Shown: positions 9,634 through 18,978 of the stretch, piece by piece
Layout of the letters: each line of letters starts with the position of its first letter
Numbering within the stretch: the stretch's first letter is position 1
NCBI GenBank assembly: GCA_900472675.1
Contig: UCJA01000012.1
Span: 49,357 to 113,356 of the forward strand
DNA: 64,000 nt
Source: Hyphomicrobiales bacterium
GTDB lineage: Bacteria; Pseudomonadota; Alphaproteobacteria; Rhizobiales; Rhizobiaceae
Direction of reading: 5' to 3'
Notes under the pieces: generated by a model
Told to the model about the DNA's origin: nothing
The model's input: only the letters and a program-made list of their open reading frames with translations
Database searches by the model: none
Position numbers and translations under genes: made by a program

Positions 9634-9719
9634 GGCGTTTACGGGCATAAGCCCGGAGCGGCACCGACAAGTGCGGTTGGGGCATCAGCCCCGTCCGCTG
9701 GCGCCAGGAAAGCGCCCTA
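9631..9719. repeat. Multi-hairpin intergenic element between convergent prmB and clpS
   Basis: An 89-base stretch with a closing stem TAGGGCG (9631-9637) to CGCCCTA (9713-9719). Inside it are three small hairpins: CGGGC/GCCCG with loop ATAA (9642-9655), GCAC/GTGC (9661-9674) and GGGGC/GCCCC with loop ATCA (9679-9692). The layout is cloverleaf-like but there is no tRNA anticodon or T-loop pattern. It overlaps the prmB stop codon and the clpS stop region, and could be a shared terminator or a dispersed palindromic repeat. I did not notice a second copy in this window. Confidence 0.5.
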
Positions 9720-10025
9720 CTCCTCGGGCTCGGTCGTGAACATCAGCGGGAAGCCCGCTTCCTTGGCAAGGTCGATGGCTTCCTTGGCTTTGGTTTCGGC
9801 GATGTCTCGCGTGCAGACCACGACGACCGCAAGTCCCATCTGGTGTGCGGTCAGCATCACGCGGTTGCCCGCCTCTTCGCTCATCCGGAACACGGCTTTC
9901 AGAACCATGGTGACGAATTCGCGGGGCGTATAATCGTCATTCACTAGCAGCACCTTGTAGAGCTTGGGGCGCTCCAGCTTGGGCTTGGTGATGGTCTTGG
10001 GAGTGGTCGTTGTTTGGTTGGCCAT
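9717..10025 (-). CDS. clpS: ATP-dependent Clp protease adaptor ClpS (ClpS2-like)
   Basis: Adaptor that delivers N-degron substrates to ClpAP. The core has the family pattern LLVNDDYTPREFV, then MLTAHQMG and CTRDIAETKA, and ends FTTEPEE. ATG 10025 is preferred over ATG 10031 because AGGAG lies 6 bases before the former and abuts the latter. Many alphaproteobacteria carry two ClpS proteins: one beside clpA and one stand-alone. No clpA is near, and the residues after the NDDY motif resemble the stand-alone ClpS2 as I recall it, so this is probably that paralogue. The Lys/Pro-rich N-terminus (PKTITKPKLERPK) is the flexible extension used to feed substrates. Confidence 0.93.
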   Translation of the reverse strand: MANQTTTTPKTITKPKLERPKLYKVLLVNDDYTPREFVTMVLKAVFRMSEEAGNRVMLTAHQMGLAVVVVCTRDIAETKAKEAIDLAKEAGFPLMFTTEPEE

Positions 10026-10206
10026 CGGCATCTCCTGATGACGTTCGCCAGGATCGGTATCTGGGGCCTATATCGCATCGCGCATCGCAAATTTCAAGCG
10101 ACACGGATGCTTTGCCGTCGGGAGGAACTCCGGCTCCAAGCCTTGACCGCTCCGGCAGTTTCCCCCATAGCCACACCAACAATTTTCAAAGACAGGGTCC
10201 GGACCC

Positions 10207-11310
<1,104 letters not shown>

Positions 11311-11334
11311 TCGATCGGGACGGGAGGCCGGACG

Positions 11335-11802
11335 GTGGAGGAGAGCTACGCCTTCGAGGACTTTGAAGCCGGCCGCAGCTTCCCGCTCGCGACCCGCATA
11401 GTCACGGCGGCGGAGATCGTCGAATTCGCCTCCGAGTTCGATCCGCAGCCCATGCATCTGACCGAACAGGCCGGCAAGGAAAGCATCCTTGGCGGCCTTT
11501 CTGCTTCCGGTTGGCATACGGCAAGCCTCTTCATGCGCATGATGTTCGACGGCTGGCTGTCGCGCTCCTCCTCGGAAGGATCGCCCGGCATCGACGTGAT
11601 GGAATGGAAAAAGCCGGTGCTCGCCGGCGATACGCTCTCCGGCCGCTCGATCGTGCTGGAGACAAGGCTGCTGCGCACCCGCCCGGGCATCGGCCTCATC
11701 AGGTTCCGCCACGAGGTGGAGAACCAGCGCGGCGAACTGGTGATGCGCGGCGAAAACCCGATCATGATGCGGCTGCGGACGCCGCAGGGGGCTAAGCTAT
11801 GA
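11335..11802 (+). CDS. MaoC-like hot-dog dehydratase (first of a pair)
   Basis: A 155-residue single hot-dog-fold protein of the MaoC/(R)-hydratase group. The segment EFDPQPMHLTEQAGK followed by LGGLSASGWHTASL is the usual place of the acid/base Asp-His motif. The start is GTG 11335 with GGGAGG upstream. It overlaps the next MaoC gene by 4 bases (ATGA), which indicates translational coupling. The pair may form a pseudo-dimer like two-domain MaoC hydratases. Substrate is unknown; enoyl-CoA-type thioesters are typical. Confidence 0.85.
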   Translation: MEESYAFEDFEAGRSFPLATRIVTAAEIVEFASEFDPQPMHLTEQAGKESILGGLSASGWHTASLFMRMMFDGWLSRSSSEGSPGIDVMEWKKPVLAGDTLSGRSIVLETRLLRTRPGIGLIRFRHEVENQRGELVMRGENPIMMRLRTPQGAKL

Positions 11803-12278
11803 GGCTGATCGAGCTCTCCCCGCCAGGCGCAAAAATCGTCACCGGCACGCTGACCTTCACGCCGGAAGACATCATCCGCTTTGCCGAAAAATTCGATCCG
11901 CAGCCCTTCCACGTGGATGCGGAAGCGGCAAAGGATTACGTCTTTGGCGGCCTCTGCGCCTCCGGCTGGCACACCTGCGCCGGCTGGATGAAGATGTTTC
12001 TCGCCTACTGGCAGACCGAAGTCGAACGGCTCGAAAGCGAGGGCAAGACTGCGCCGAAACTCGGCCCCTCGCCCGGCTTCCGCAAGCTGCAGTGGCTGAA
12101 GCCCGTCTATGCCGGCGACAGCATTACCTACGCCGTCACCATGCTCGACGCTCGCCCGCTTGCCTCACGGCCGGGCACCTGGATCAACACGACCCTCAAC
12201 GAGGGCGTCAACCAGAATGGCGAGCCCGTCATGCGCTACGAAGGCAGCGTGCTGGAATTCGAAGTGGAGCAGCCATGA
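11799..12278 (+). CDS. MaoC-like hot-dog dehydratase (second of a pair)
   Basis: A 159-residue paralogue of the preceding protein, with KFDPQPFHVDAEAAKDYVFGG and LCASGWHTCAGW marking the hydratase motif. It retains the Asp and His of the motif at least as well as its partner. It overlaps the genes on both sides by 4 bases (ATGA), so the three form one translationally coupled unit with the glutathione peroxidase. The link between a hydratase pair and a peroxidase suggests handling of oxidised or unsaturated acyl compounds, but this is inference from gene order. Confidence 0.85.
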   Translation: MRLIELSPPGAKIVTGTLTFTPEDIIRFAEKFDPQPFHVDAEAAKDYVFGGLCASGWHTCAGWMKMFLAYWQTEVERLESEGKTAPKLGPSPGFRKLQWLKPVYAGDSITYAVTMLDARPLASRPGTWINTTLNEGVNQNGEPVMRYEGSVLEFEVEQP

Positions 12279-12754
12279 CCGTCTATGACTTCAAGGCGTT
12301 AGACATCACCGGCAAGGAGCGCGCGTTGTCGGAGTTTTCCGGCAGGCTGTTGCTGATCGTCAATACCGCGAGCGCCTGCGGCTTTACCCCGCAATATGAA
12401 GGGCTGCAGGCCCTGCAGGAAAAATTCGGCGACGATCTTGTCGTGCTCGCCTTCCCCTGCAACCAGTTCGGTGCCCAGGAAAAAGGCTCGGACGAGGAGG
12501 TCGCCTCCTTTTGCGACCTGCGGTTCAGGGTGACGTTTCCGCTGTTTTCCAAGATCGACGTCAAAGGCGCGCAGGCGCATCCGCTTTACCGCTACTTGAC
12601 CCACGAGGCGCCGGGCATTCTCGGCACCGAAGCGATCAAATGGAACTTCACCAAGTTCCTGATCGGCCGCGACGGAAAGCCGATCCGGCGCTATGCTCCG
12701 ACCGTGACGCCGGCGGCGATCGAGCCGGATATCCGCAAGGCGATCGGAGGCTAA
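12275..12754 (+). CDS. Glutathione peroxidase family protein
   Basis: A 159-residue thiol peroxidase of the GPx family. The peroxidatic Cys35 lies in NTASACGFTPQ, the second motif is FPCNQFGAQE (Cys62, Gln68) and the Trp is in IKWNFTKFLIG, completing the Cys-Gln-Trp site. It is a cysteine, not selenocysteine, enzyme; many such bacterial enzymes use thioredoxin. The start is ATG 12275, overlapping the upstream stop; a longer open frame upstream runs over the MaoC gene and is not family-like. Confidence 0.94.
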   Translation: MTVYDFKALDITGKERALSEFSGRLLLIVNTASACGFTPQYEGLQALQEKFGDDLVVLAFPCNQFGAQEKGSDEEVASFCDLRFRVTFPLFSKIDVKGAQAHPLYRYLTHEAPGILGTEAIKWNFTKFLIGRDGKPIRRYAPTVTPAAIEPDIRKAIGG

Positions 12755-12777
12755 GTTATTCCGGGCGGCCGCGGGTC

Positions 12778-13392
12778 TTAGCGCGTGGCGATCACAGCGG
12801 CGCCTGCCCCGATCATCACTGCGCCGCATCCACGATTGACGCGGCGAAGAACCGACGGCCGCTTCAGTGCCGTTCGTGCACGGCCTGCCAGAATGACGTG
12901 GCCGCCAATCACCAGAGTTTCGACGGCAATGATCACCAGCGCAAGCGTGCCCGCCTGGCTGAACGACAGGTCGGCACCAACCACGTTGGGTAGAAGCGCG
13001 ATGTAAAACAGTGGCATCTTCGGGTTGCCAAGATTGAGCAGGACACCGGTCGCAAAGCTCGCCAGAAGTCCGCCCCTGCTGTGCCGCGGCCGGATCTCCG
13101 CGGCAACGACGGGCGCAGTCCAAAGTCGGATGCCCATCCAGACGAGATAGGCAGCGCCGCCATAGCGCAGCACCGTCATCAGCAGGCCCATCTCGGACGC
13201 AATCACGGAGAGGCCGAGACAGGCCAGCAACAGGAAGATCAGGATGCCGAACACGGTCCCGATACCATAGGCAATGCCGTAGCGCGCGCCGTCGCTGACC
13301 GTGCGCGCCAGGATGGTGACGCTATCTGGCCCGGGACTGGCGGCAAAGACGAAGAACGTTGCCCCGAATGCGATCAGAGTATGGCTATCCAT
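12778..13392 (-). CDS. LysE/RhtB family amino-acid exporter
   Basis: A 204-residue inner-membrane exporter with six predicted membrane segments. The family signature FAASPGPDSVTILARTVSDG is at the N-terminus, followed by GIAYGIGTVFGILIF and AYLVWMGIRLW. ATG 13392 is used because GGGGGGTG lies just before it; the GTG two codons upstream has no such site. It is convergent with the peroxidase gene (23-base gap) and lies downstream of apt on the same strand with a 74-base gap. The substrate (amino acid, homoserine lactone or similar) cannot be told. Confidence 0.9.
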   Translation of the reverse strand: MDSHTLIAFGATFFVFAASPGPDSVTILARTVSDGARYGIAYGIGTVFGILIFLLLACLGLSVIASEMGLLMTVLRYGGAAYLVWMGIRLWTAPVVAAEIRPRHSRGGLLASFATGVLLNLGNPKMPLFYIALLPNVVGADLSFSQAGTLALVIIAVETLVIGGHVILAGRARTALKRPSVLRRVNRGCGAVMIGAGAAVIATR

Positions 13393-13466
13393 CGTCACCC
13401 CCCAGCGTTCATGCCGGTTGAGGCTAGGCTACGCGCAGCCGCCTCGCAAGGCTGGATCGCTGCGTT

Positions 13467-14009
13467 TCAGTGTCCGGAAAACTCGACCAGCGTGCGAACC
13501 TCGACGCCCAGCGCCTCGAGCTTCTTTCGGCCGCCGAGATCCGGCAGGTCGATCACGAAGCAGGCCGAGACGATCTCCGCACCCTGCTGCCGCAACAGCT
13601 TGACCGCGCCTTCGGCCGTGCCGCCGGTCGCGATCAGGTCGTCCGTCAGGATCACCTTCTCACCCGGCTTCACCGCGTCTACGTGCATCTCCATCTCGTC
13701 CACGCCGTATTCGAGGCTGTAGGCGATCCGCACCGTCGCATGCGGCAGCTTGCCCTTCTTGCGGATCGGCACGAAGCCGGCCGAAAGCTGGTGCGCCAGC
13801 GCGCCACCGAGGATGAAGCCGCGCGCCTCGATGCCGGCAATCTTGTCGACCCCGAGCCCCTGGTAAGGCGCAACCAGCTGGTCCACGGCGGTCCTAAACG
13901 CGACCGCATCGCCGAGCAGAGTGGTGATGTCGCGAAACACGATCCCCGGCTTCGGGTAATCGTTGATGGCACGGATGGAGGCCGCAAGTGTGTTGTCACG
14001 GGAAGACAT
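13467..14009 (-). CDS. apt: Adenine phosphoribosyltransferase
   Basis: Salvages adenine to AMP with PRPP. The type I PRPP-binding motif [14 protein letters not shown] is intact, and [21 protein letters not shown] and the PIRKKGKLP loop are all as in the family. The length of 180 residues matches E. coli Apt (183). ATG 14009 is the first ATG; a TTG two codons upstream is less likely. In several rhizobia apt lies next to petC (recalled); here the pilus operon sits between them. Confidence 0.96.
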   Translation of the reverse strand: MSSRDNTLAASIRAINDYPKPGIVFRDITTLLGDAVAFRTAVDQLVAPYQGLGVDKIAGIEARGFILGGALAHQLSAGFVPIRKKGKLPHATVRIAYSLEYGVDEMEMHVDAVKPGEKVILTDDLIATGGTAEGAVKLLRQQGAEIVSACFVIDLPDLGGRKKLEALGVEVRTLVEFSGH

Positions 14010-14481
14010 CGGCAAAGGAGCCCTGCTGCTGTTCGTTGCAAAACGCCACCAATAGGGCGCACCAACCGGTCATGTCCAGCCGAAAGCGCGGGTTCAACGC
14101 GCTCAACATTGTCCTCGTGCTTTGCCCATCGGCTCTCGCAGGAGCACGCCCATGCGGTTGGCAACCACTGCAAAAGCCGTCACGCGGCCATTCCGCAAGC
14201 GAAAAGCGTTGCGGCGCTCAGGTGAGATTGTCTTAAAAACCTAATTTTTTACAGAGCCAAGCGACACGAACGCTCCACGTTACAGGCCGTATTAGCCATA
14301 TATACTAGTCGCCTGCATCTTATAGTATTCAACCGCACTGGAGAGGTTAACGGGAATATCTCGCTGTATTAGTCTGCCCTCAATTATTAACTCTTTTTTA
14401 AGGGATAAAGCAGCAAGTTATGGTTGGCAATGAAGCCAAGTTCTACCAGCGCGCGAGATTTTCGCGCCATTGAGGTCCTTC
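14010..14481. other. Intergenic region upstream of apt and of the pilus operon
   Basis: About 470 bases without a gene I can support. The half next to the pilus genes (14230-14420) is clearly richer in A+T than its surroundings, as expected for a regulated promoter region. A small hairpin, GCGCGA with TCGCGC (about 14449-14467), lies just before the ribosome-binding site GAGG (14472-14475) of the first pilus gene. Confidence 0.5.
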
Positions 14482-14979
14482 ATGATGAAGCATTCACTCG
14501 CGGCCGTCTTGGCCGGCGTTGCACTTTCCCTCTCCTCCACGGCTGCATTTTCGCAGCAAGCAATCGGCAACATGGCCGTTGGCATGGTCGTTGCTGCCCA
14601 GTGCACAGTGGCCAGCGACCCGGTTGACTTTGGTAACCAGGCCCTGATCGTGAATGCTGTGCCGATCACCGGCAACCTGACCGTACAATGCACCGCAGAT
14701 TCGGATTATCAGATCCAGCTCAGTGTCGGCGCCGGCACAGGCGCAACCGTTGCAACCCGCTTCATGACAGGCGCGGCCAGCGGTGATCTGGCGACCTATA
14801 CTGTCCACCAGGGCGCTGCGACTGGCCCGGTTTGGGGCGTCACTCTCGGTACGGACACGATCGACGGCACTGCCACCGGCGACGTGGAAACCCTGGGCTT
14901 TACGGCAGTGCTTGCAGCAGGCCAGAGCGTCGCGGCTGATACCTACACCGACACGCTGGTCGCGACGATCAACTACTAA
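14482..14979 (+). CDS. Spore coat U (SCPU) domain protein, major pilin-like subunit
   Basis: An exported structural subunit of a Csu-type chaperone-usher (archaic) pilus. A signal peptide of about 26 residues ends near AAFSQQ. One SCPU domain fills the rest: a Cys in AAQCTV, FGNQALIVNA, a second Cys in TVQCTA, and a C-terminal beta strand YTDTLVATINY like those used for donor-strand exchange. GAGG lies 6 bases before ATG 14482; ATG 14485 is equally possible. It opens a four-gene operon with chaperone, usher and a two-domain tip protein. These pili mediate surface attachment and biofilm formation. Confidence 0.9.
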   Translation: MMKHSLAAVLAGVALSLSSTAAFSQQAIGNMAVGMVVAAQCTVASDPVDFGNQALIVNAVPITGNLTVQCTADSDYQIQLSVGAGTGATVATRFMTGAASGDLATYTVHQGAATGPVWGVTLGTDTIDGTATGDVETLGFTAVLAAGQSVAADTYTDTLVATINY

Positions 14980-15044
14980 GCACCCGTCTCGCGGCAAGCA
15001 CAGGCGACGCGCCGCGTCGCAGATCTGAAAACAAGGATGACACT

Positions 15045-15473
15045 ATGATCTCCATGCGCGCCATGATGGCGAGCCTATTCGCATGCCTGGTTGCCGGCAA
15101 TGCCGGCGCCGCCGCAGTGAGGGTTTCTCCGATCAAGCTCGATCTCAAGTCCTCCTCGCCCATGGCCACGGTGCGGCTGTGGGACGAAGGTCTGAAGCCG
15201 GTCAGGGTACAGGTTCGGGTGTTTCGCTGGACGAAGGTCAATGGCAAGGATCGCCTCGACCCCACCACCGACGTCGTTGCCAGCCCCCCGATAACAACCC
15301 TGAAGCCGCGCACGGAGAACTCGATCCGGATCGTCCGGGTCAGCAAGAAGCCGATCGTCGGAACCGAATCCTACCGGCTTCTGATCGATCAGCTGCCGGA
15401 CGCCGGAAAGAAGCTTCCGGGTCAGGTCAATGTCATGGTTCGCCATTCGATCCCCGTTCGGTTCACCGACTAG
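15045..15473 (+). CDS. Periplasmic pilus chaperone with only the N-terminal PapD-like domain
   Basis: A 142-residue exported protein of the PapD chaperone family. After a signal peptide (about 1-23) comes the N-terminal immunoglobulin-like domain: VRVSPIKLDL, the motif ATVRLWDEG, TTLKPRTENSIRIVR and GTESYRLLIDQLP, ending with a G1-like strand VNVMVRHSIPVRF. Family members are normally 220-260 residues with two Ig domains; here the stop comes right after the first domain and the usher ATG follows after 8 bases, so no second domain is encoded even in another frame. AAGGA precedes the ATG. The conserved assembly strand is present, so it may still bind subunits. Confidence 0.85.
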   Translation: MISMRAMMASLFACLVAGNAGAAAVRVSPIKLDLKSSSPMATVRLWDEGLKPVRVQVRVFRWTKVNGKDRLDPTTDVVASPPITTLKPRTENSIRIVRVSKKPIVGTESYRLLIDQLPDAGKKLPGQVNVMVRHSIPVRFTD

Positions 15474-15481
15474 AGGCTCGC

Positions 15482-17938
15482 ATGACCGGCCACGAAGGCT
15501 TGATCCTGGCGTTTATGGGTGTCGCCATCCTTGTCTTGCCCGCAGTGTCCCATGCAGCACCCGGAGATCCGTCTTCGGGTGCTGACCCCATGGCTGCAAA
15601 CGCATCTGGCGACGTACCCCTAGCCTCCGGCGCAAGCGAGACCCTCGACCTCTATCTGACCGTTTCGGTCAACGGCGCACCCACCAGATTGGTGGCGGCC
15701 TTCCGGCAGGCAGCCGACGGTTCGCTGTCGATCGAGGCTGATCAGCTGCGCAATGTCGGCATCATTCCGGTTAAGTCGGCCATCGGGCCGGACGGTCGCG
15801 TTCGCCTTGACCGCCTGCCATCGGTGAGCTTCGTCTACGACGATTTAGGCCAGACCATCGATTTCACCGCTTCGGATAAGGAGCGCGCGCCGAAGATCAT
15901 CGACGCCACCGCGCCACGCGGCGGCGGGGAGAAGAAGCCGCGGCTGAAGGCAGAATCCTCCACCGGCGCGCTGCTCAACTACAATCTCGTGGCCGGCACC
16001 GACAATTCCCAGGCAGATGACCGGTTTGGTTTTTCGGGCCTCAGCGGCGCCTTCGAAGCGCGCTTCTTCAGCCCTTACGGCGTCCTCACCAACACCTTCA
16101 TCGCCAGCACCTCCGACAACATCTATTACGACTCCACGCGGCTCGACAGCAGCTGGCGCTATTCCGACGAGGATAGCATGATCAGCTACACGGCCGGCGA
16201 CCTCATCACCGGCGGTCTTGGCTGGACACGGCCGACCCGTCTGGGTGGCGTGCAGATGCAACGCAGCTTCTCGCTGCGATCCGACCTGGTGACCTTCCCC
16301 GTGCCGGAACTATCGGGAAGTGCTGCCGTCCCCTCCACGGTCGATGTCTACCTCAACGAGGCCAAGCGGTTTTCAAGCTCGGTGGATGCCGGCCCGTTCG
16401 ATATCACCAACCTGCCTTTCATCGATGGCAGCGGCAACGCCCGCGTGGTCGTCACCGATGCGCAAGGGCAGGAGGTGGCAACCGAAAGCAGCTTCATCTC
16501 CTCCAGCCAGATGCTTGCCCGCGGTCTTTACGATTTTTCTGCCGAACTCGGTTACGCCCGCAAGGACTACGGGGTTGAATCCAACAACTACGACGAAAAC
16601 CCCTATGGGTCGGCCACCATGCGCACCGGCATCACCAACTGGATGACGGGCGAAGCCCATGCGGAAGGCGGCGCGGACCTGATCAACGGCGGCCTTGGCG
16701 CCGTCTTTGCCTCGCGGTGGAGCGGCGTCGTCTCCCTGTCGGCCTCCGGCAGCTACCACGATGGCGAAATGGGCCAGCAGGTCAGCCTGGGGATCGAAAA
16801 ACAGCTTTGGGGCGTGCGCCTGAGAGCCCGCGTTCAGCGCAGCTTCGACAGCTTCCAGGACATCGCCTCGGTAACCGCCGACGACCACGATTTCGACAGG
16901 GAGGACACACTGTTCGGCTCATCCGCACCACCCAAGGCCCTCGACCAGATCTCGGTCTCCCTGCCGTTGATGTTCGACAAGTCCAACCTGAATTTCAGCT
17001 ACACCAATGCGGAGACCGTCGAAGGCAGGAAACAGCGTGTGCTGGGCATTTCCTACAGCCGCCAGGTCTTCAACGACAGCACCCTGTCGATCTCTGCCGT
17101 CCAGAGCCTGAGCGGTGATGGCCTCGGCGTCTACGCCAGCTTATTTGTGCCGATCGGCCCGAAACTCTCGGCAACCACGTCGCTCGCATCGCAGGATGGC
17201 GACACCAGCATCGGACAGACGGTCAGCCGCAGCCAGGGCCAGCAGATCGGCGACTACGGCTGGCGCGTCGGACGCCAGCAAAGCGACGATTCGGTCAATT
17301 CCGCATCGGCCAGCTACCGCGCCTCGGCGGCGAAGCTTTCGGCCAGCGTCGATCAGCGCGGCAGCCGTACCCGGGCGAATGTGACGATCGACGGCGCCCT
17401 CGTTGCGGCCGGGGGCGGCGTCTTTGCCTCCAATCGCATCGATGACGCCTTCGCCATCGTCGATGCCGGCGCCCCCGACGTCGAGGTCCAGTATCAAAAC
17501 CGCCCCGTTGGCCGCACCAAGAGCAACGGCAAGCTGATCTTGCCGCGACTGCGCGCCTATCAGGAAAACAATATTTCCATCGACCCCAAGGACCTCCCGA
17601 TTGACGCCGTCGTCAACGACACCCGCACCGTCGTCATGCCGGCAGATCGCTCCGGCATCGTCGTCCGGTTCGATGTCAACGCCGATGCCAACGCAGCCCT
17701 GGTGACGTTTTCGCAGCCGGACGGAAAGCCCGTCGAGGTGGGTGCGAGCGGCACCACAAAGGCCGGGGCCGACCCCTTCGTCGTCGGCTACGACGGCCAG
17801 ACCCTGGTCGAGAACCTCAAGGCCAGCAATCGCATCACCATCACGCTGCTGGACGGCAGCACCTGCGTTGCGACCTTCCCCTACAAACCCCAGCCGGGCA
17901 AACAGGTGAGTATCTCCGATGCCATATGCAAACCATAA
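15482..17938 (+). CDS. Outer-membrane usher of a Csu-type pilus
   Basis: An 818-residue FimD/CsuD-family usher that forms the outer-membrane pore for secretion and assembly of the SCPU subunits. A signal peptide ends near VSHAA. The N-terminal periplasmic domain (LDLYLTVSVNGAPTR) is followed by a long beta-barrel with alternating aromatic residues, a plug region (SSTVDVYLNEAKRFSSSVDAG-like segment near 280-300), and C-terminal Ig-like domains with one Cys pair. ATG 15482 is preceded by AGAGG; the frame is open further upstream but that stretch overlaps the chaperone gene and is not family-like. The last 20 bases overlap the next gene. Confidence 0.93.
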   Translation: MTGHEGLILAFMGVAILVLPAVSHAAPGDPSSGADPMAANASGDVPLASGASETLDLYLTVSVNGAPTRLVAAFRQAADGSLSIEADQLRNVGIIPVKSAIGPDGRVRLDRLPSVSFVYDDLGQTIDFTASDKERAPKIIDATAPRGGGEKKPRLKAESSTGALLNYNLVAGTDNSQADDRFGFSGLSGAFEARFFSPYGVLTNTFIASTSDNIYYDSTRLDSSWRYSDEDSMISYTAGDLITGGLGWTRPTRLGGVQMQRSFSLRSDLVTFPVPELSGSAAVPSTVDVYLNEAKRFSSSVDAGPFDITNLPFIDGSGNARVVVTDAQGQEVATESSFISSSQMLARGLYDFSAELGYARKDYGVESNNYDENPYGSATMRTGITNWMTGEAHAEGGADLINGGLGAVFASRWSGVVSLSASGSYHDGEMGQQVSLGIEKQLWGVRLRARVQRSFDSFQDIASVTADDHDFDREDTLFGSSAPPKALDQISVSLPLMFDKSNLNFSYTNAETVEGRKQRVLGISYSRQVFNDSTLSISAVQSLSGDGLGVYASLFVPIGPKLSATTSLASQDGDTSIGQTVSRSQGQQIGDYGWRVGRQQSDDSVNSASASYRASAAKLSASVDQRGSRTRANVTIDGALVAAGGGVFASNRIDDAFAIVDAGAPDVEVQYQNRPVGRTKSNGKLILPRLRAYQENNISIDPKDLPIDAVVNDTRTVVMPADRSGIVVRFDVNADANAALVTFSQPDGKPVEVGASGTTKAGADPFVVGYDGQTLVENLKASNRITITLLDGSTCVATFPYKPQPGKQVSISDAICKP

Positions 17939-18902
17939 GCGCCTGCGCAGTCTCGTCCTTCAGTGCGCCCTCGGCATGCTGATCTACGCCGCAGCGGCAG
18001 GCGGTGCCCTTGCCGCCACCTGCTCTGTCGATGTCGATGCCCTGAACTTCGGCAGCGTCGACACTCTGTCGGGCAATACCGCCGACGCGACGGCAGAGGT
18101 ATCGATCAGCTGCACCGCTGTCAGCACCGGCGTGACCGCGGTCACCCTCTGCGGCAACCTTGGCGAGGGAAGCGGCGGCACAACGTCCGGCGGCACCCGA
18201 ACCATGGCGTCGGGCGCCAACACGCTTGCCTACCAGCTCTATAGCGACAGCGGCCGCGGTGCCCGCTGGGGCTCATACGACAACACGGCACTCGGCCAGC
18301 CGCGCACGATCCGGCTCACCGCATCCGACGGCACCGCCAACGGTTCGGTCACCCTGTATGGCGCCCTGCCGGCCGGTCAGGCGAGCGCTGCAACCGGCAC
18401 CTACCTATCGTCGTTCAGCAATGCCGATGTCCGGTTCTATTACGAGGAAGGCACCACGCTCGACTGTACGGCACCGACCGCGGCAACGCTGGCGCAGGCA
18501 AGCTTTACCGCCCAGGCGACCGTTGCTGCCAATTGCCTGATCACCGTCGAGGACATCGATTTCGGCGTGCAGGGGCTGATCGACACCGAGGTGACGGCGA
18601 CCGGCGGCGTCGACGTCACCTGCACACCCAATTCCAGCTACAGCATCGCCATGGATGGCGGCCTGAGCGGCGCAACCGATCCGGAAAAGCGGCTGATGCG
18701 CTCGGGCAACAACACCATCACCTATGGGCTATACGCCAATTCGGCCCATACGCTGCCCTGGGGCGCGACGGGAAACAGACTGGTGACAGGCACGGGTGCG
18801 GGGGCCGTCCAGTCGATCGACGTGTTTGGCCGCGTTCCACCCCAGTCGGCGGCATCAGGGCAATACAGCGACACGGTCGTGGTCACCATCACCTATTTCT
18901 GA
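17919..18902 (+). CDS. Two-domain SCPU protein, probable pilus tip adhesin
   Basis: A 327-residue exported protein with a signal peptide (about 1-33) and two SCPU domains (about 34-175 and 185-327). Each has the Cys pattern of the family (ATCSVDVDALNFG, then SISCTA; ANCLITVEDIDFG, then VTCTP), and the protein ends in a beta strand VVVTITYF. In the Csu pilus of Acinetobacter the two-domain subunit CsuE caps the tip and binds hydrophobic surfaces, so a tip role is likely by analogy. The ATG lies inside the usher gene, implying coupled translation. A perfect-palindrome terminator follows. Confidence 0.9.
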   Translation: MPYANHKRLRSLVLQCALGMLIYAAAAGGALAATCSVDVDALNFGSVDTLSGNTADATAEVSISCTAVSTGVTAVTLCGNLGEGSGGTTSGGTRTMASGANTLAYQLYSDSGRGARWGSYDNTALGQPRTIRLTASDGTANGSVTLYGALPAGQASAATGTYLSSFSNADVRFYYEEGTTLDCTAPTAATLAQASFTAQATVAANCLITVEDIDFGVQGLIDTEVTATGGVDVTCTPNSSYSIAMDGGLSGATDPEKRLMRSGNNTITYGLYANSAHTLPWGATGNRLVTGTGAGAVQSIDVFGRVPPQSAASGQYSDTVVVTITYF

Positions 18903-18918
18903 AGCGACACCGGACACA

Positions 18919-18946
18919 AAAAAGGCGGCCCCGGGGCCGCCTTTTT
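18919..18946. terminator. Bidirectional terminator between the pilus operon and petC
   Basis: A perfect 28-base palindrome, AAAAAGGCGGCCCC followed by its exact complement GGGGCCGCCTTTTT. It provides T-runs on both strands for the convergent tip-adhesin and cytochrome c1 genes. Confidence 0.93.
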
Positions 18947-18978
18947 CAATGGATGCTGGACAGATAACGACCGTGCAC

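Noticed and set aside
15083..15481. N-terminal extension of the usher
   Set aside because: It runs over the chaperone gene in another frame; the proper start at 15482 has a ribosome-binding site and a signal peptide.
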